From NCBI GenBank assembly GCA_031370485.1, contig JANMQK010000358.1, forward strand, positions 1 to 17,682: DNA of 17,682 nt. Reading direction: 5' to 3'. Position 1 is the stretch's first letter, and every line of letters begins with the position of its first letter. A program made the translations under genes and the position numbers. Below are positions 7,117-13,585 of this stretch, in pieces. This DNA is from JANMQK01 sp031370485 (GTDB lineage: Bacteria > Acidobacteriota > Polarisedimenticolia > Gp22-AA2). The notes below the pieces were generated by a model that was given only the letters and a program-made list of their open reading frames with translations, had not been told where the DNA came from and did no database searches.

Positions 7117-7440
7117 CTACTTCTTGGTCTTGGTCTTCTTGGCCGCGGTGCCAGCGGTCTTCTTGGCCGCGGTGCCGGCGGTCTTCTTGGCCACGGTGCC
7201 GGCGGTCTTCTTGGCCGCGGTGCCGGCGGTCTTCTTGGCCCGCGCCGCCCTGACCGGCTTGGTTGGCGCGGCCACGTCGCTGCGCTCGAGTTGAACCATG
7301 CTCGTCATGAACTTGTGCCGGCCGTTCGTGTCGAACTCGATGGTGGTGCGCTGCTGGCTGAGATCGGTGATGGTGCCCGGTCCGTACATTTCGTGGTTGA
7401 TGCGATCGTTGACCGCAAACGCGCCAGAATTCTTCGCCAC
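7117..7440 (-). CDS. Small protein with tudor/KOW-like core and lysine-rich repeat tail
   Basis: A 107-residue protein in two parts. Residues 8-53 (beginning FAVNDRINHEMYGPGTITDL) look like a small beta-barrel with the pattern 'G/N-D-R-I-x-H-x-x-x-G-x-G-T', as in the C-terminal tudor-like domain of UvrD/PcrA helicases and CarD-type domains. Residues 68-107 are four AKKTAGTA-type octapeptides followed by AKKTKTKK, a histone H1-like basic tail. A nucleic-acid-associated role is inferred, not shown. GTG 7440 is chosen over an open frame beginning further upstream because GGGAGGG (7445-7451) lies four bases before it, giving a start of VAKNSGAF. It lies 45 bases after the lipase maturation factor gene on the same strand. 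I do not recognise a named family for the full protein. Confidence 0.75.
   Translation of the reverse strand: MAKNSGAFAVNDRINHEMYGPGTITDLSQQRTTIEFDTNGRHKFMTSMVQLERSDVAAPTKPVRAARAKKTAGTAAKKTAGTVAKKTAGTAAKKTAGTAAKKTKTKK
7135..7240 (-). repeat. Tandem 24-bp coding repeat (4.4 copies) in the basic tail
   Basis: Four near-identical 24-bp units occupy 7135-7158, 7159-7182, 7183-7206 and 7207-7230, with a partial unit to 7240. They differ by single bases. Each unit encodes one AKKTAGT(A/V) octapeptide. Low divergence between units suggests recent slippage or recombination, so copy number may vary among strains. Confidence 0.9.
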
Positions 7441-7485
7441 TTCACCCTCCCTTGCATATGCATTGCTGACCAACGGCATATGATA

Positions 7486-9033
7486 TCACAAACCGCCGCC
7501 ACGCGATTCTGAGGGCGCGCCGGGGTCCTCCAACCACCCATGGGCGGCCAGAAAGCGCTGCAGGCGGGGGTCTTCGATTGACAACGGCGGCAGCCACGTT
7601 CCGAGGAGCGTCCGCGTCCACCAGGCTCCTTCCGGGTTCCCCATCGGCGCGAACTGGTAGCGATAGAACCGGGCGCGGATGTAGTGCGGCGGGCTCCCGG
7701 GGAATGGATTGCCCGCCAGCAGGCTCAGGGCGCCCGCATCGTTGTGCAGCAGCTTCCAGACGAGGTGGACGGTCCAGGGGTAGCGGTCCGGGCTCGACAT
7801 CGCGGCGAACCAGATCTGCCAGTCCAGGCGAAAATGGTAAGGCGAGACGATGCAGGGCCGGCGCAGCGGATCGCCCGGCTTGCACTTGAACTCGTACTCC
7901 TTCCAGACCGTCCCCTCGGAGATAACCTGATCCGCGGTCCCCTCGAACACGATCTCCCCGCGCTCCCTCCCGACGCTGCCGAAAGCCCCGTAGGTATTCA
8001 CCAGGTCGAGGCGGTTGAACGAGGTGTTCATGGCCTGGCGCTCGGAGAGGAGGTTCCGCACCGGCTGGACGCTGAGGACCGCGACCACCGCCACCAGGAG
8101 GGCGACAACGAGCTGCTGCGGCCGTGAGGGGCGCGCGTGTTCCGCGGCCGCGGCGCTCGCGGCCACCAGCCGCCGCGGCAGCAGACGCGAGAGGATCGAG
8201 TCGTCGAAGCAGGCGAGTATCGGGACGATGGTGAGGTAGTTCAGGAACGACAGATTGCCGCTGAGGATGAGGGTGACCTGAAAGGCCACGAGGAACGCTC
8301 CGGCCACGTGCCGCACGCGCCGGGGGCCGAAAGCGAACCACGGGACAATCAGCTCTACGAAATGATTGAACAGCACGCCGATTTTCTGGAACCAGTGTGG
8401 CGCGAAGTGCAACATCCGGCTCAAGGGGTTGGGGATCGGCTGGGTCTCGTAGTGATAGTAGAGGCAGGTCAGGTCCCTCCAGCAGGAGTCCCCCCGCAGC
8501 TTGATGAGCCCCGCCCCCAGCATGATCCGAAAGGTCAGCCAGCGGAAGAGCCAGATCACGGCGGCCGGCGGCGCGCGCCTCGGGAAGGGACGAAGGTCGA
8601 GCAGCGGGCAAAGAAAGATGGCCAGGAACCCCGTCTCGAGAAGCTGGATCTCCCAGCCGTACCCGTACCAGTCCTGCCCGATCCGGACGAACGACATGTA
8701 GATCGCCCAGAGAAGCCCCAGGTGGACTCCGTTCGCGAAACCGGCCAGGAGGAGAACCGACAGCGCCACCCCCACCCAGGCCATGGTCACGAGGAGCGGA
8801 TCCGGGACGTCGATCCAGAACAGGCTCGGAAACTGGAGGAATCCGTCCAGGCGCGACCCGAGGGCCGCCTCGATGCGCCCGAGAAAGGTCGCGGCGGGCA
8901 GCAGCCCGTCCCGCCCGACAAGAGGCAGGACCTGCCAGGCGAGGGAGAGGAACGCGACAAAATAGACCAGGCCCAGCAGCCGCAGGATGACGAAGCGGGT
9001 CAGCCAGTAGGACGGACGGGGCCCGGGGAGCAC
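7486..9033 (-). CDS. Lipase maturation factor family membrane protein (LMF1/DUF1222-like)
   Basis: A 515-residue protein with several transmembrane helices in the first 310 residues and a soluble C-terminal domain. Family marks are strong: GLIKLRGDSCWRDLTC then YHYETQPIPNP (about 176-203), NTYGAFGSVGRERGEIVFEGT-type sequence (about 350-370), and SPYHFRLDWQIWFAAM (about 403-418). In vertebrates LMF1 helps lipases fold in the endoplasmic reticulum; the role of bacterial members is not established, although export-linked folding is a reasonable idea. The start is the GTG at 9033, the only sensible start before the first helix. It has no Shine-Dalgarno site but an extended -10-like TGCTATCAT seven bases upstream, so the mRNA may be leaderless. 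The repeat-tailed gene lies downstream on the same strand, and the CMD/ArsS pair is divergent. Confidence 0.9.
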   Translation of the reverse strand: MLPGPRPSYWLTRFVILRLLGLVYFVAFLSLAWQVLPLVGRDGLLPAATFLGRIEAALGSRLDGFLQFPSLFWIDVPDPLLVTMAWVGVALSVLLLAGFANGVHLGLLWAIYMSFVRIGQDWYGYGWEIQLLETGFLAIFLCPLLDLRPFPRRAPPAAVIWLFRWLTFRIMLGAGLIKLRGDSCWRDLTCLYYHYETQPIPNPLSRMLHFAPHWFQKIGVLFNHFVELIVPWFAFGPRRVRHVAGAFLVAFQVTLILSGNLSFLNYLTIVPILACFDDSILSRLLPRRLVAASAAAAEHARPSRPQQLVVALLVAVVAVLSVQPVRNLLSERQAMNTSFNRLDLVNTYGAFGSVGRERGEIVFEGTADQVISEGTVWKEYEFKCKPGDPLRRPCIVSPYHFRLDWQIWFAAMSSPDRYPWTVHLVWKLLHNDAGALSLLAGNPFPGSPPHYIRARFYRYQFAPMGNPEGAWWTRTLLGTWLPPLSIEDPRLQRFLAAHGWLEDPGAPSESRGGGL

Positions 9034-9039
9034 GTGCGT

Positions 9040-9048
9040 GATGATAGC
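9040..9048 (-). promoter_or_regulatory. Extended -10-like element directly before the LMF start
   Basis: On the minus strand TGCTATCAT ends seven bases before the GTG at 9033. No good -35 box is seen at 16-18 bases. The spacing would place the transcript start at or next to the start codon. Confidence 0.35.
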
Positions 9049-9058
9049 AGGCGCGCCA

Positions 9059-9087
9059 TCGACGCCATAGGGTCAGCGTGGTAGGCT
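9059..9087 (+). promoter_or_regulatory. Possible promoter for the CMD/ArsS pair
   Basis: TCGACG (9059-9064) and TAGGCT (9082-9087) are 17 bases apart. Each box matches the consensus only partly. The predicted leader of about 50 bases ends in a strong AAGGAG ribosome site before ATG 9146. Confidence 0.35.
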
Positions 9088-9145
9088 CAGCCCCGGCGCG
9101 GCGGGTCCGCGAACGCACGACCTGCGGCCTGGAAGGAGACGCACC

Positions 9146-9478
9146 ATGGAGACCTACTATCACCCCAAGGATCTCGCCCATTTCTCCGACATGGGCAAGG
9201 CGAACCCGGCCCTGTGGGAGAAGTTTATGGCCTATTACGGGGCGGTGTTCGCCAACGGCGCGCTCACCGAGAGGGAGAAGGCGCTCATCGCCCTCGCGGT
9301 GGCCCACGCCGTCCAGTGCCCCTACTGCATCGACGCCTACACGCAGTCCTGCCTCGAGAAAGGGTCGAACATCGAGGAGATGACCGAGGCGGTGCATGTC
9401 GCCTGCGCCATCAGGGGCGGCTCCTCGCTCGTGCACGGCGTCCAGATGCGCAACGTGGCCACGAAGATCTCGATGTGA
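9146..9478 (+). CDS. Carboxymuconolactone decarboxylase/AhpD-like protein, arsenosugar-associated type
   Basis: A 110-residue all-helical protein of the CMD/AhpD fold. The redox pair CPYC lies at residues 58-61 in AHAVQCPYCIDAY. The position that is His in AhpD (three after the second Cys) is Tyr65 here. The start YYHPKDLAHFSDMGK and length match the small peroxidase-like proteins annotated beside ArsS genes as arsenosugar-biosynthesis associated; that link is genomic context, not a shown reaction. AAGGAG lies just before ATG 9146. The stop is ten bases before the next start, so the two genes form an operon. A role in thiol redox or in handling a reactive intermediate is an inference. Confidence 0.85.
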   Translation: METYYHPKDLAHFSDMGKANPALWEKFMAYYGAVFANGALTEREKALIALAVAHAVQCPYCIDAYTQSCLEKGSNIEEMTEAVHVACAIRGGSSLVHGVQMRNVATKISM

Positions 9479-9488
9479 GGGGACCGGG

Positions 9489-10535
9489 ATGCCGTCTGCA
9501 ATGAAGAGCCTGAAGTTCCGGGGGAGCCGTCTCGCGTCGGCGGCCGAGCAGGTCCGGTTCTTGGAGTCGACGAACGGCCTCCCCCGCTTCGACGAAAAAC
9601 TGTCGGGCGCGGGCCTCCACCCGCTGGCGGCGACAGGCATCACGGTGTTCCAGATCAACGTCGGCAAGCTGTGCAACCAGACCTGCCGCCATTGCCACGT
9701 GGACGCCGGGCCCGACCGCTCGGAGGTGATGACCCGCGAGACGGCCGGGATGTGCGTCGCCGCCCTGGCGCGGACCGACATCCCCACCGTGGACATCACC
9801 GGGGGGGCGCCCGAGCTGACCCCCTGCTTCCGCTACCTGGTCGAGGAATCGAAGCGGCTCGGGCGGCACGTCATGGACCGCTGCAACCTGACCGTCCTTC
9901 TCCTGCCGTCGCAGGCCGACCTCGCGCAGTTCCTAGCGCGCCACCGGGTCGAAATCGTCGCCTCGCTACCGTCCTACGCTGCCTCGCAGACCGACGCCCA
10001 GCGCGGCGCGGGGGTTTTCGGGAAATCGCTCGAGGCGCTCAGGCTTTTGAACTCGCTGGGATATGGCCGCGAAGGGAGCGGGCTCGTCCTCAACCTGGTC
10101 ACCAACCCGGTGGGCGCTTTCCTCCCCCCGCCGCAGGGTCCTCAGGAGAATCATTTCAAGGAACGGCTCGCTCGCGAGCACGGTGTCGTCTTCAACCGGC
10201 TCTACACGATCACCAACATGCCGATCAGCCGCTTTCTGGAATTCCTGCTGGATTCGGGGAACTACGAGGGCTACATGCAGCGGCTGGTCGAGGCCTTCAA
10301 TCCCGCCGCCGCCGAATCCGTCATGTGCCGGTACACGCTGTCGGTGGGATGGGACGGCCGCCTCTACGACTGCGACTTCAACCAGATGATCGAGCTGCCG
10401 CTCGATAACGGCTATCCCGCCCACATCCGCGACTTCGATTCGCGCGTGCTTCACACGCGCCGCATCGTGACCGGGAACCACTGCTACGGCTGCACCGCGG
10501 GCGCCGGGTCCTCCTGCGGCGGCTCGACCACCTGA
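9489..10535 (+). CDS. arsS: Radical SAM/Cys-rich protein, ArsS type (arsenosugar biosynthesis)
   Basis: A 348-residue radical SAM enzyme. The [4Fe-4S] motif is C62-x3-C66-x2-C69 in KLCNQTCRHCH, followed by ITGGAPEL (103-110). Downstream are VFNRLYTITNMPI, MCR, DCDFNQM, and a C-terminal HCYGCTAGAGSSC cluster (331-343), all typical of the Cys-rich radical SAM family that includes ArsS, thought to transfer a deoxyadenosyl group to dimethylarsinous acid. In homologues as I recall them, the motif SLPCY has Cys, sometimes selenocysteine; here it is SLPSY with Ser162. ATG 9489 follows GAGGGGA by five to eight bases, so the open frame beginning at 9396 is not used. No arsM methyltransferase is in the window. 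The gene is convergent with the esterase gene. Confidence 0.88.
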   Translation: MPSAMKSLKFRGSRLASAAEQVRFLESTNGLPRFDEKLSGAGLHPLAATGITVFQINVGKLCNQTCRHCHVDAGPDRSEVMTRETAGMCVAALARTDIPTVDITGGAPELTPCFRYLVEESKRLGRHVMDRCNLTVLLLPSQADLAQFLARHRVEIVASLPSYAASQTDAQRGAGVFGKSLEALRLLNSLGYGREGSGLVLNLVTNPVGAFLPPPQGPQENHFKERLAREHGVVFNRLYTITNMPISRFLEFLLDSGNYEGYMQRLVEAFNPAAAESVMCRYTLSVGWDGRLYDCDFNQMIELPLDNGYPAHIRDFDSRVLHTRRIVTGNHCYGCTAGAGSSCGGSTT

Positions 10536-10540
10536 GGGCC

Positions 10541-10567
10541 GCCGGGTTCGAGGACGAATCGCCCGGC
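10541..10567. terminator. Imperfect hairpin between convergent arsS-like and esterase genes
   Basis: GCCGGG (10541-10546) pairs with CCCGGC (10562-10567). Inside it TTCG pairs with CGAA around an AGGA loop, and a TCG bulge sits on one side. It fills the 31-base gap between the two stops and touches the esterase TAG. There is no T-run on either strand. A bidirectional terminator role is inferred. Confidence 0.5.
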
Positions 10568-11268
10568 TACGGCGTCTCGTTGAGCCTGCGGCCCAGCCAG
10601 TCGCCGACGGCCTGGATCTCATCCGGGTGCACTTCGTGCCCGACCGGGTACTCCCTCCACTCCACGTCGCAGCCGAGCCCGAGGAGACGGTCGCGGGCCT
10701 CCAGCCCGCGCTCGATCGGGACGACCGGATCCTCCGTCCCGTGCGCCTGGAAGATCTTGAGGTCTTTCGCCGCGTCGCCGGTCGCAGTCCCAGGGTCGTC
10801 GCTCGCCATCCCGGGGTCGTCCCCCCCCACGAGGTAGCAGGAAAGCGCCACGACTCCCGCGAGCGGCCCCGGGTGGCGCAGGGCGACGTAAAGGGCCACG
10901 GCGCCCCCCTGGGAGAAGCCGGCCAGGACGATGCCATGGCCGGGCACGCCCCGGCCGATCTCGCGATCGATGAGATCGCGGATCAGCGACGCCGATTCGC
11001 GCAGGCCCCGGGCGTCCTGGCTCACCATGAGGGTCGCATCCCGGATGTCGTACCACGCCGGCATGATCAGGCCCATGTTGATTGTCACGGCCCGCTTCGG
11101 CGCGTGCGGGAAGACGAAGCGCACGCCCAGTTCCTTCGCCAGCCCCAGGTACGGGACGATCGGCTCGAAGTCGTGGCCGTCGGCTCCCAGGCCGTGCAGC
11201 CAGATGACGGAGCTTCGGACCGGCCCCTCGGGCGGAACCTCGACGCAGCGAAGCGTTTCCGCGCTCAT
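10567..11268 (-). CDS. Carboxylesterase/phospholipase family alpha/beta hydrolase
   Basis: A 233-residue serine hydrolase of the carboxylesterase/phospholipase family (PF02230 type). The HGLGADG loop at 25-31 builds the oxyanion hole. The nucleophile is Ser119 in GFSQGG, the acid is probably Asp180 in HGTEDPVVP, and the base is His211 in GHEVH. No signal peptide is present, so it is probably cytoplasmic; members hydrolyse short-chain esters or lysophospholipids. ATG 11268 is chosen because the domain starts there; it lies four bases after the stop of the membrane-protein gene and has no clear Shine-Dalgarno, so translation may depend on coupling. Residues 149-169 form an Asp/Gly-rich insertion with a near repeat (DDPGMASDDPGTATGD). 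The physiological substrate is unknown. Confidence 0.9.
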   Translation of the reverse strand: MSAETLRCVEVPPEGPVRSSVIWLHGLGADGHDFEPIVPYLGLAKELGVRFVFPHAPKRAVTINMGLIMPAWYDIRDATLMVSQDARGLRESASLIRDLIDREIGRGVPGHGIVLAGFSQGGAVALYVALRHPGPLAGVVALSCYLVGGDDPGMASDDPGTATGDAAKDLKIFQAHGTEDPVVPIERGLEARDRLLGLGCDVEWREYPVGHEVHPDEIQAVGDWLGRRLNETP

Positions 11269-11272
11269 CGGA

Positions 11273-12733
11273 TCATGATACCCGCGACGCCCCGGGATCC
11301 GGGCGGGTTCCGGGACGGCGCCTTCCTTGAAACATGGCGGCGGCGGAGAGCGCCCAGATTCCGAAGAGAGGGACGAGGCTCGCATGCCCGCGAAGGCCCA
11401 TCCTCTCCCCCAGGTTCCACGCCGCGCGCGGGAATGACCGGTCTTGCAGCCTCGGGGGGTCGGAATCTGGATCGAGAACCGACTGGTGGTTGAGCGACAG
11501 GTCGCCGTCGCGGAAGGCCGGCCAGAGAAGCTCTTCCACCGGACGGTCGAAAGCTCCGGGAGGCTGCGGTGTGGTCGAGACGGCCACGAGAGAGAGCGCC
11601 ATCCCGGCGAGCGCGGCGGCCGAGAGAATCCATCGGGCCGCCCTCCCCGCCTCCGAGAAGAGCGGACCAAGCCCCAGCGCGAGAAAGGGTAGCGCCGCCG
11701 CGATGTAGCGCGGGCCGTAGGACCAGCCGGCGAGCGGTGTCTGGAACGAGGCGTTTAGCCCGAGGTAATAGATGATAACGGCCGCTGCGGCGAGCCACGC
11801 GCCCCGCTGTCCGCGCCGCGCCAGCCCGATGACGAAGCCGGCGGGCGCCGCCAGGAGGACCGGCGCCAGCGGCAGGAGCCCCCGCTTGAGCCCAAAGAGG
11901 ATCTGTTGCAGCGCGGCCGCCGTCGGGACATGAAAAGGGGTGTCCCGGACCTCGGCGAAACCTACCAGGTGGCCGAGCGGTGTCGCGAAGGGAGAGCCGA
12001 ACGCCGCCGCGTGGTAGCCGAGGACGATCGCTGCGCACGGCAGGGCGCCCGCGGCGATCCCGCCCGCCACGCGGAGAAGCCGCCGGCGACCGGCCGGCGC
12101 CGCCGCCGCGAGCGCGAGCCCCGCGATGATGGCCGCCGCCGGGCCCGCGGGGTATTCGGTCACCGTGGCCCAGCCCCCCGCGAGACCGAGCCCGGCCGAC
12201 AGCATCCAGTCGCGCGCCGGCGGGCCTGCCGAGCCGAGCGCGAGGGCTATCGCGAACCCGGCGAAAAGCCCGCACGCCGCGAGACCGTGCCCCCAGAGAA
12301 GGGTCGCATAAGGCCAGGCCGGTGTGCCGAGCCCGTAAACCAGGCAACCGAAGAGGGCCCCCCCTTCGGTCGCTCCGAGACGAAGCGCCGCCCACGCGAC
12401 CAGGAGAGAGCAAGCCACCGTGGGCAATCCCGAAGTCAGGAGCGTCGCCAGGTACGAGATCCCGGCGGCCGACGACACGGCCGCCCGCGCCGCCCAGACG
12501 AAGGGCGCGGCCAGGAACGCCTGCCCGGGGGCCTTGTCGCTGTACACGTGGCCTCCCGCCCGGGCCTTGTCCTCGGTGTTTTCGTGGTAGTCGTCGATCC
12601 GGATCGTCCCCTGCTCCACGAGCGACCGGATGAGGTCGAGCCGCGAGTTCTGGTTCCAGCCGCCGGCCGGGTAGAAGTAGGCGTAGGAAACGAAGAGCAT
12701 GCCCCCCAGGACCAGCCAGCGTCGCGCCGTCAT
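11273..12733 (-). CDS. Polytopic membrane protein, GT-C glycosyltransferase-like
   Basis: A 486-residue protein with about ten to twelve hydrophobic segments. The first helix (residues 6-22) is followed by a polar loop with RLDLIRSLVEQGTIRIDDY and YSDKAPGQAFLAAP at about 64-77. The D-K-x-P-G element after the first long loop resembles GT39-like and other GT-C integral glycosyltransferases, which use lipid-linked sugars, but I cannot assign a substrate. The ATG at 12733 has no Shine-Dalgarno. TGGTAAAAG, an extended -10-like sequence, ends six bases before it, suggesting a leaderless transcript. The stop lies four bases before the esterase start, so the two genes form an operon. A second open frame on the same strand with a similar extent is a shadow: its translation is Arg/Gly/Pro-rich without domains. 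Confidence 0.75.
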   Translation of the reverse strand: MTARRWLVLGGMLFVSYAYFYPAGGWNQNSRLDLIRSLVEQGTIRIDDYHENTEDKARAGGHVYSDKAPGQAFLAAPFVWAARAAVSSAAGISYLATLLTSGLPTVACSLLVAWAALRLGATEGGALFGCLVYGLGTPAWPYATLLWGHGLAACGLFAGFAIALALGSAGPPARDWMLSAGLGLAGGWATVTEYPAGPAAAIIAGLALAAAAPAGRRRLLRVAGGIAAGALPCAAIVLGYHAAAFGSPFATPLGHLVGFAEVRDTPFHVPTAAALQQILFGLKRGLLPLAPVLLAAPAGFVIGLARRGQRGAWLAAAAVIIYYLGLNASFQTPLAGWSYGPRYIAAALPFLALGLGPLFSEAGRAARWILSAAALAGMALSLVAVSTTPQPPGAFDRPVEELLWPAFRDGDLSLNHQSVLDPDSDPPRLQDRSFPRAAWNLGERMGLRGHASLVPLFGIWALSAAAMFQGRRRPGTRPDPGASRVS

Positions 12734-12739
12734 GCCGTG

Positions 12740-12748
12740 CTTTTACCA
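12740..12748 (-). promoter_or_regulatory. Extended -10-like element directly before the membrane-protein start
   Basis: TGGTAAAAG on the minus strand ends six bases before the ATG at 12733. No convincing -35 box is seen. Position and form parallel the element before the LMF gene. Confidence 0.3.
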
Positions 12749-12788
12749 CACCCGCGCCCGGGCGACCCCGCCGCCCCTAACTCCGGGA

Positions 12789-12817
12789 TTGACCCGGAAC
12801 GGCGTCTCATGTATTAT
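12789..12817 (+). promoter_or_regulatory. Near-consensus sigma-70-type promoter of the csp operon
   Basis: TTGACC (12789-12794) and TATTAT (12812-12817) are separated by 17 bases. It is the best promoter match I found in the window. It predicts a start near 12824 and a leader of about 145 bases before the csp ATG. Confidence 0.7.
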
Positions 12818-12823
12818 CCAGCC

Positions 12824-12969
12824 TCACGCCCCGTATAAACTTCCCCGCAAGTTGACGACGACGTGAAGCATGGAGTTCCCTTCTAAGGTTCCCGTGCAGG
12901 CGATTCATGGAAGGCAAGACGGGGCAATAGCGTCCGCTCGACAAGGGGCGGCGCAGGAGAGTAGAGACG
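12824..12969 (+). promoter_or_regulatory. Long 5' leader of the cold-shock mRNA
   Basis: About 145 bases lie between the predicted transcript start and the csp ATG, ending in an AGGAGAG ribosome site. Cold-shock genes of the cspA type often have leaders of this length (159 nt in E. coli cspA) that refold with temperature. TGACGACGACG at 12853-12863 faintly recalls the E. coli cold box but is not at the transcript start. A thermosensor role is an inference. Confidence 0.45.
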
Positions 12970-13173
12970 ATGGTTACAGGTAAAGTGAAGTGGTTCAACG
13001 ACGCCAAGGGCTTTGGTTTCATCACACCGGATGACGGCACGAAGGACGTTTTCGTCCATCACTCCGCCATCAGCATGCCGGGGTTCAAGAGCCTGGCGGA
13101 AGGCCAGAGCGTCGAGTTCGAAGTCGTCGCGGGTCAGAAGGGTCCGGCGGCGGCCAACGTCCGCCCCGTCTGA
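12970..13173 (+). CDS. Cold-shock protein, CspA family
   Basis: A 67-residue single cold-shock domain. VKWFNDAKGFGFI (6-18) holds RNP1 and DVFVHHSAI (26-34) holds RNP2. These bind single-stranded RNA or DNA and melt mRNA structure. Length equals the usual 65-70 residues, and no extra domain is present. The ribosome site AGGAGAG lies about ten bases before the ATG. It is first in an apparent three-gene operon: the RRM gene starts seven bases after its stop. It has the strongest promoter seen here and a long leader, so cold or growth-phase control at mRNA level is likely though not shown. Confidence 0.97.
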   Translation: MVTGKVKWFNDAKGFGFITPDDGTKDVFVHHSAISMPGFKSLAEGQSVEFEVVAGQKGPAAANVRPV

Positions 13174-13180
13174 GCGGGAA

Positions 13181-13558
13181 ATGGGCCGAAAGCTGTTCGT
13201 AGGCAACCTGTCGTTCGAAACGTCGGACGCCGATCTTCTCGAGGCGTTTTCGAAGGCGGGCACGTGTACGACGGCTTCGGTCATCAAGGACAAGTTCAGC
13301 GGCCGCTCCCGCGGCTTCGGTTTCGTCGAGATGGGGACCGACGACGACGCACAGCGCGCCGTCTCCACGCTCAACGGGACGGAGCTGCGGGGCCGGGCGA
13401 TCAGTGTCAGCGAGGCGCGGGAACGGTCCGCGGGGGGCAGCCCGCCCCGCTTCGGTGGTTCGCGCAACTTTGGTCCGCCGGCGGAAAGCTCGGCCCCGCG
13501 CTTCAAGAAGGACGGAGGCAGCCGCCGCGGCCGCCGCGCCAGGAAGCGCAGCCTCTGA
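13181..13558 (+). CDS. RRM-type RNA-binding protein with basic Gly/Ser tail
   Basis: A 125-residue protein. Residues 3-81 form one RNA recognition motif: RNP2 is KLFVGNL (4-10) and RNP1 is RGFGFVEM (44-51). The tail (about 82-125) is rich in Gly, Ser, Pro and Arg and ends in RRGRRARKRSL, a disordered RNA-contacting region. This layout matches the short RRM proteins of cyanobacteria and other bacteria, some of them cold-induced. ATG 13181 is taken as the start because the domain begins there; the preceding open frame belongs to a shadow of csp. The ribosome site is weak (GCGGGAA), so coupling with csp seven bases upstream is likely. It is followed by the small basic gene. Confidence 0.93.
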   Translation: MGRKLFVGNLSFETSDADLLEAFSKAGTCTTASVIKDKFSGRSRGFGFVEMGTDDDAQRAVSTLNGTELRGRAISVSEARERSAGGSPPRFGGSRNFGPPAESSAPRFKKDGGSRRGRRARKRSL

Positions 13559-13585
13559 TCTTCAACCAACCTGAGAGGTGGGGTC

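Noticed and set aside
7135..7240. CRISPR-like array
   Set aside because: The repeats are contiguous without spacers and lie in frame inside a coding sequence.
7442..9799. 785-codon minus-strand frame over the LMF and CMD/ArsS region
   Set aside because: It overlaps well-supported genes on both strands and has no recognisable domain; long shadows are common at high GC.
10536..10566. Selenocysteine readthrough of the arsS-like TGA
   Set aside because: The protein already ends in the normal Cys-rich C-terminus; sequence after the TGA shows no conserved extension, and the hairpin there fits a terminator better than a SECIS element.
11265..12749. Second long minus-strand frame covering the membrane-protein gene
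   Set aside because: Its product is Arg/Gly/Pro-rich with no domain or helices, while the other frame gives a coherent polytopic membrane protein.
12870..12983. 38-codon upstream ORF in the csp leader overlapping the csp start
   Set aside because: It has no ribosome site and no recognisable sequence; chance open frame, though a leader-peptide role cannot be fully excluded.
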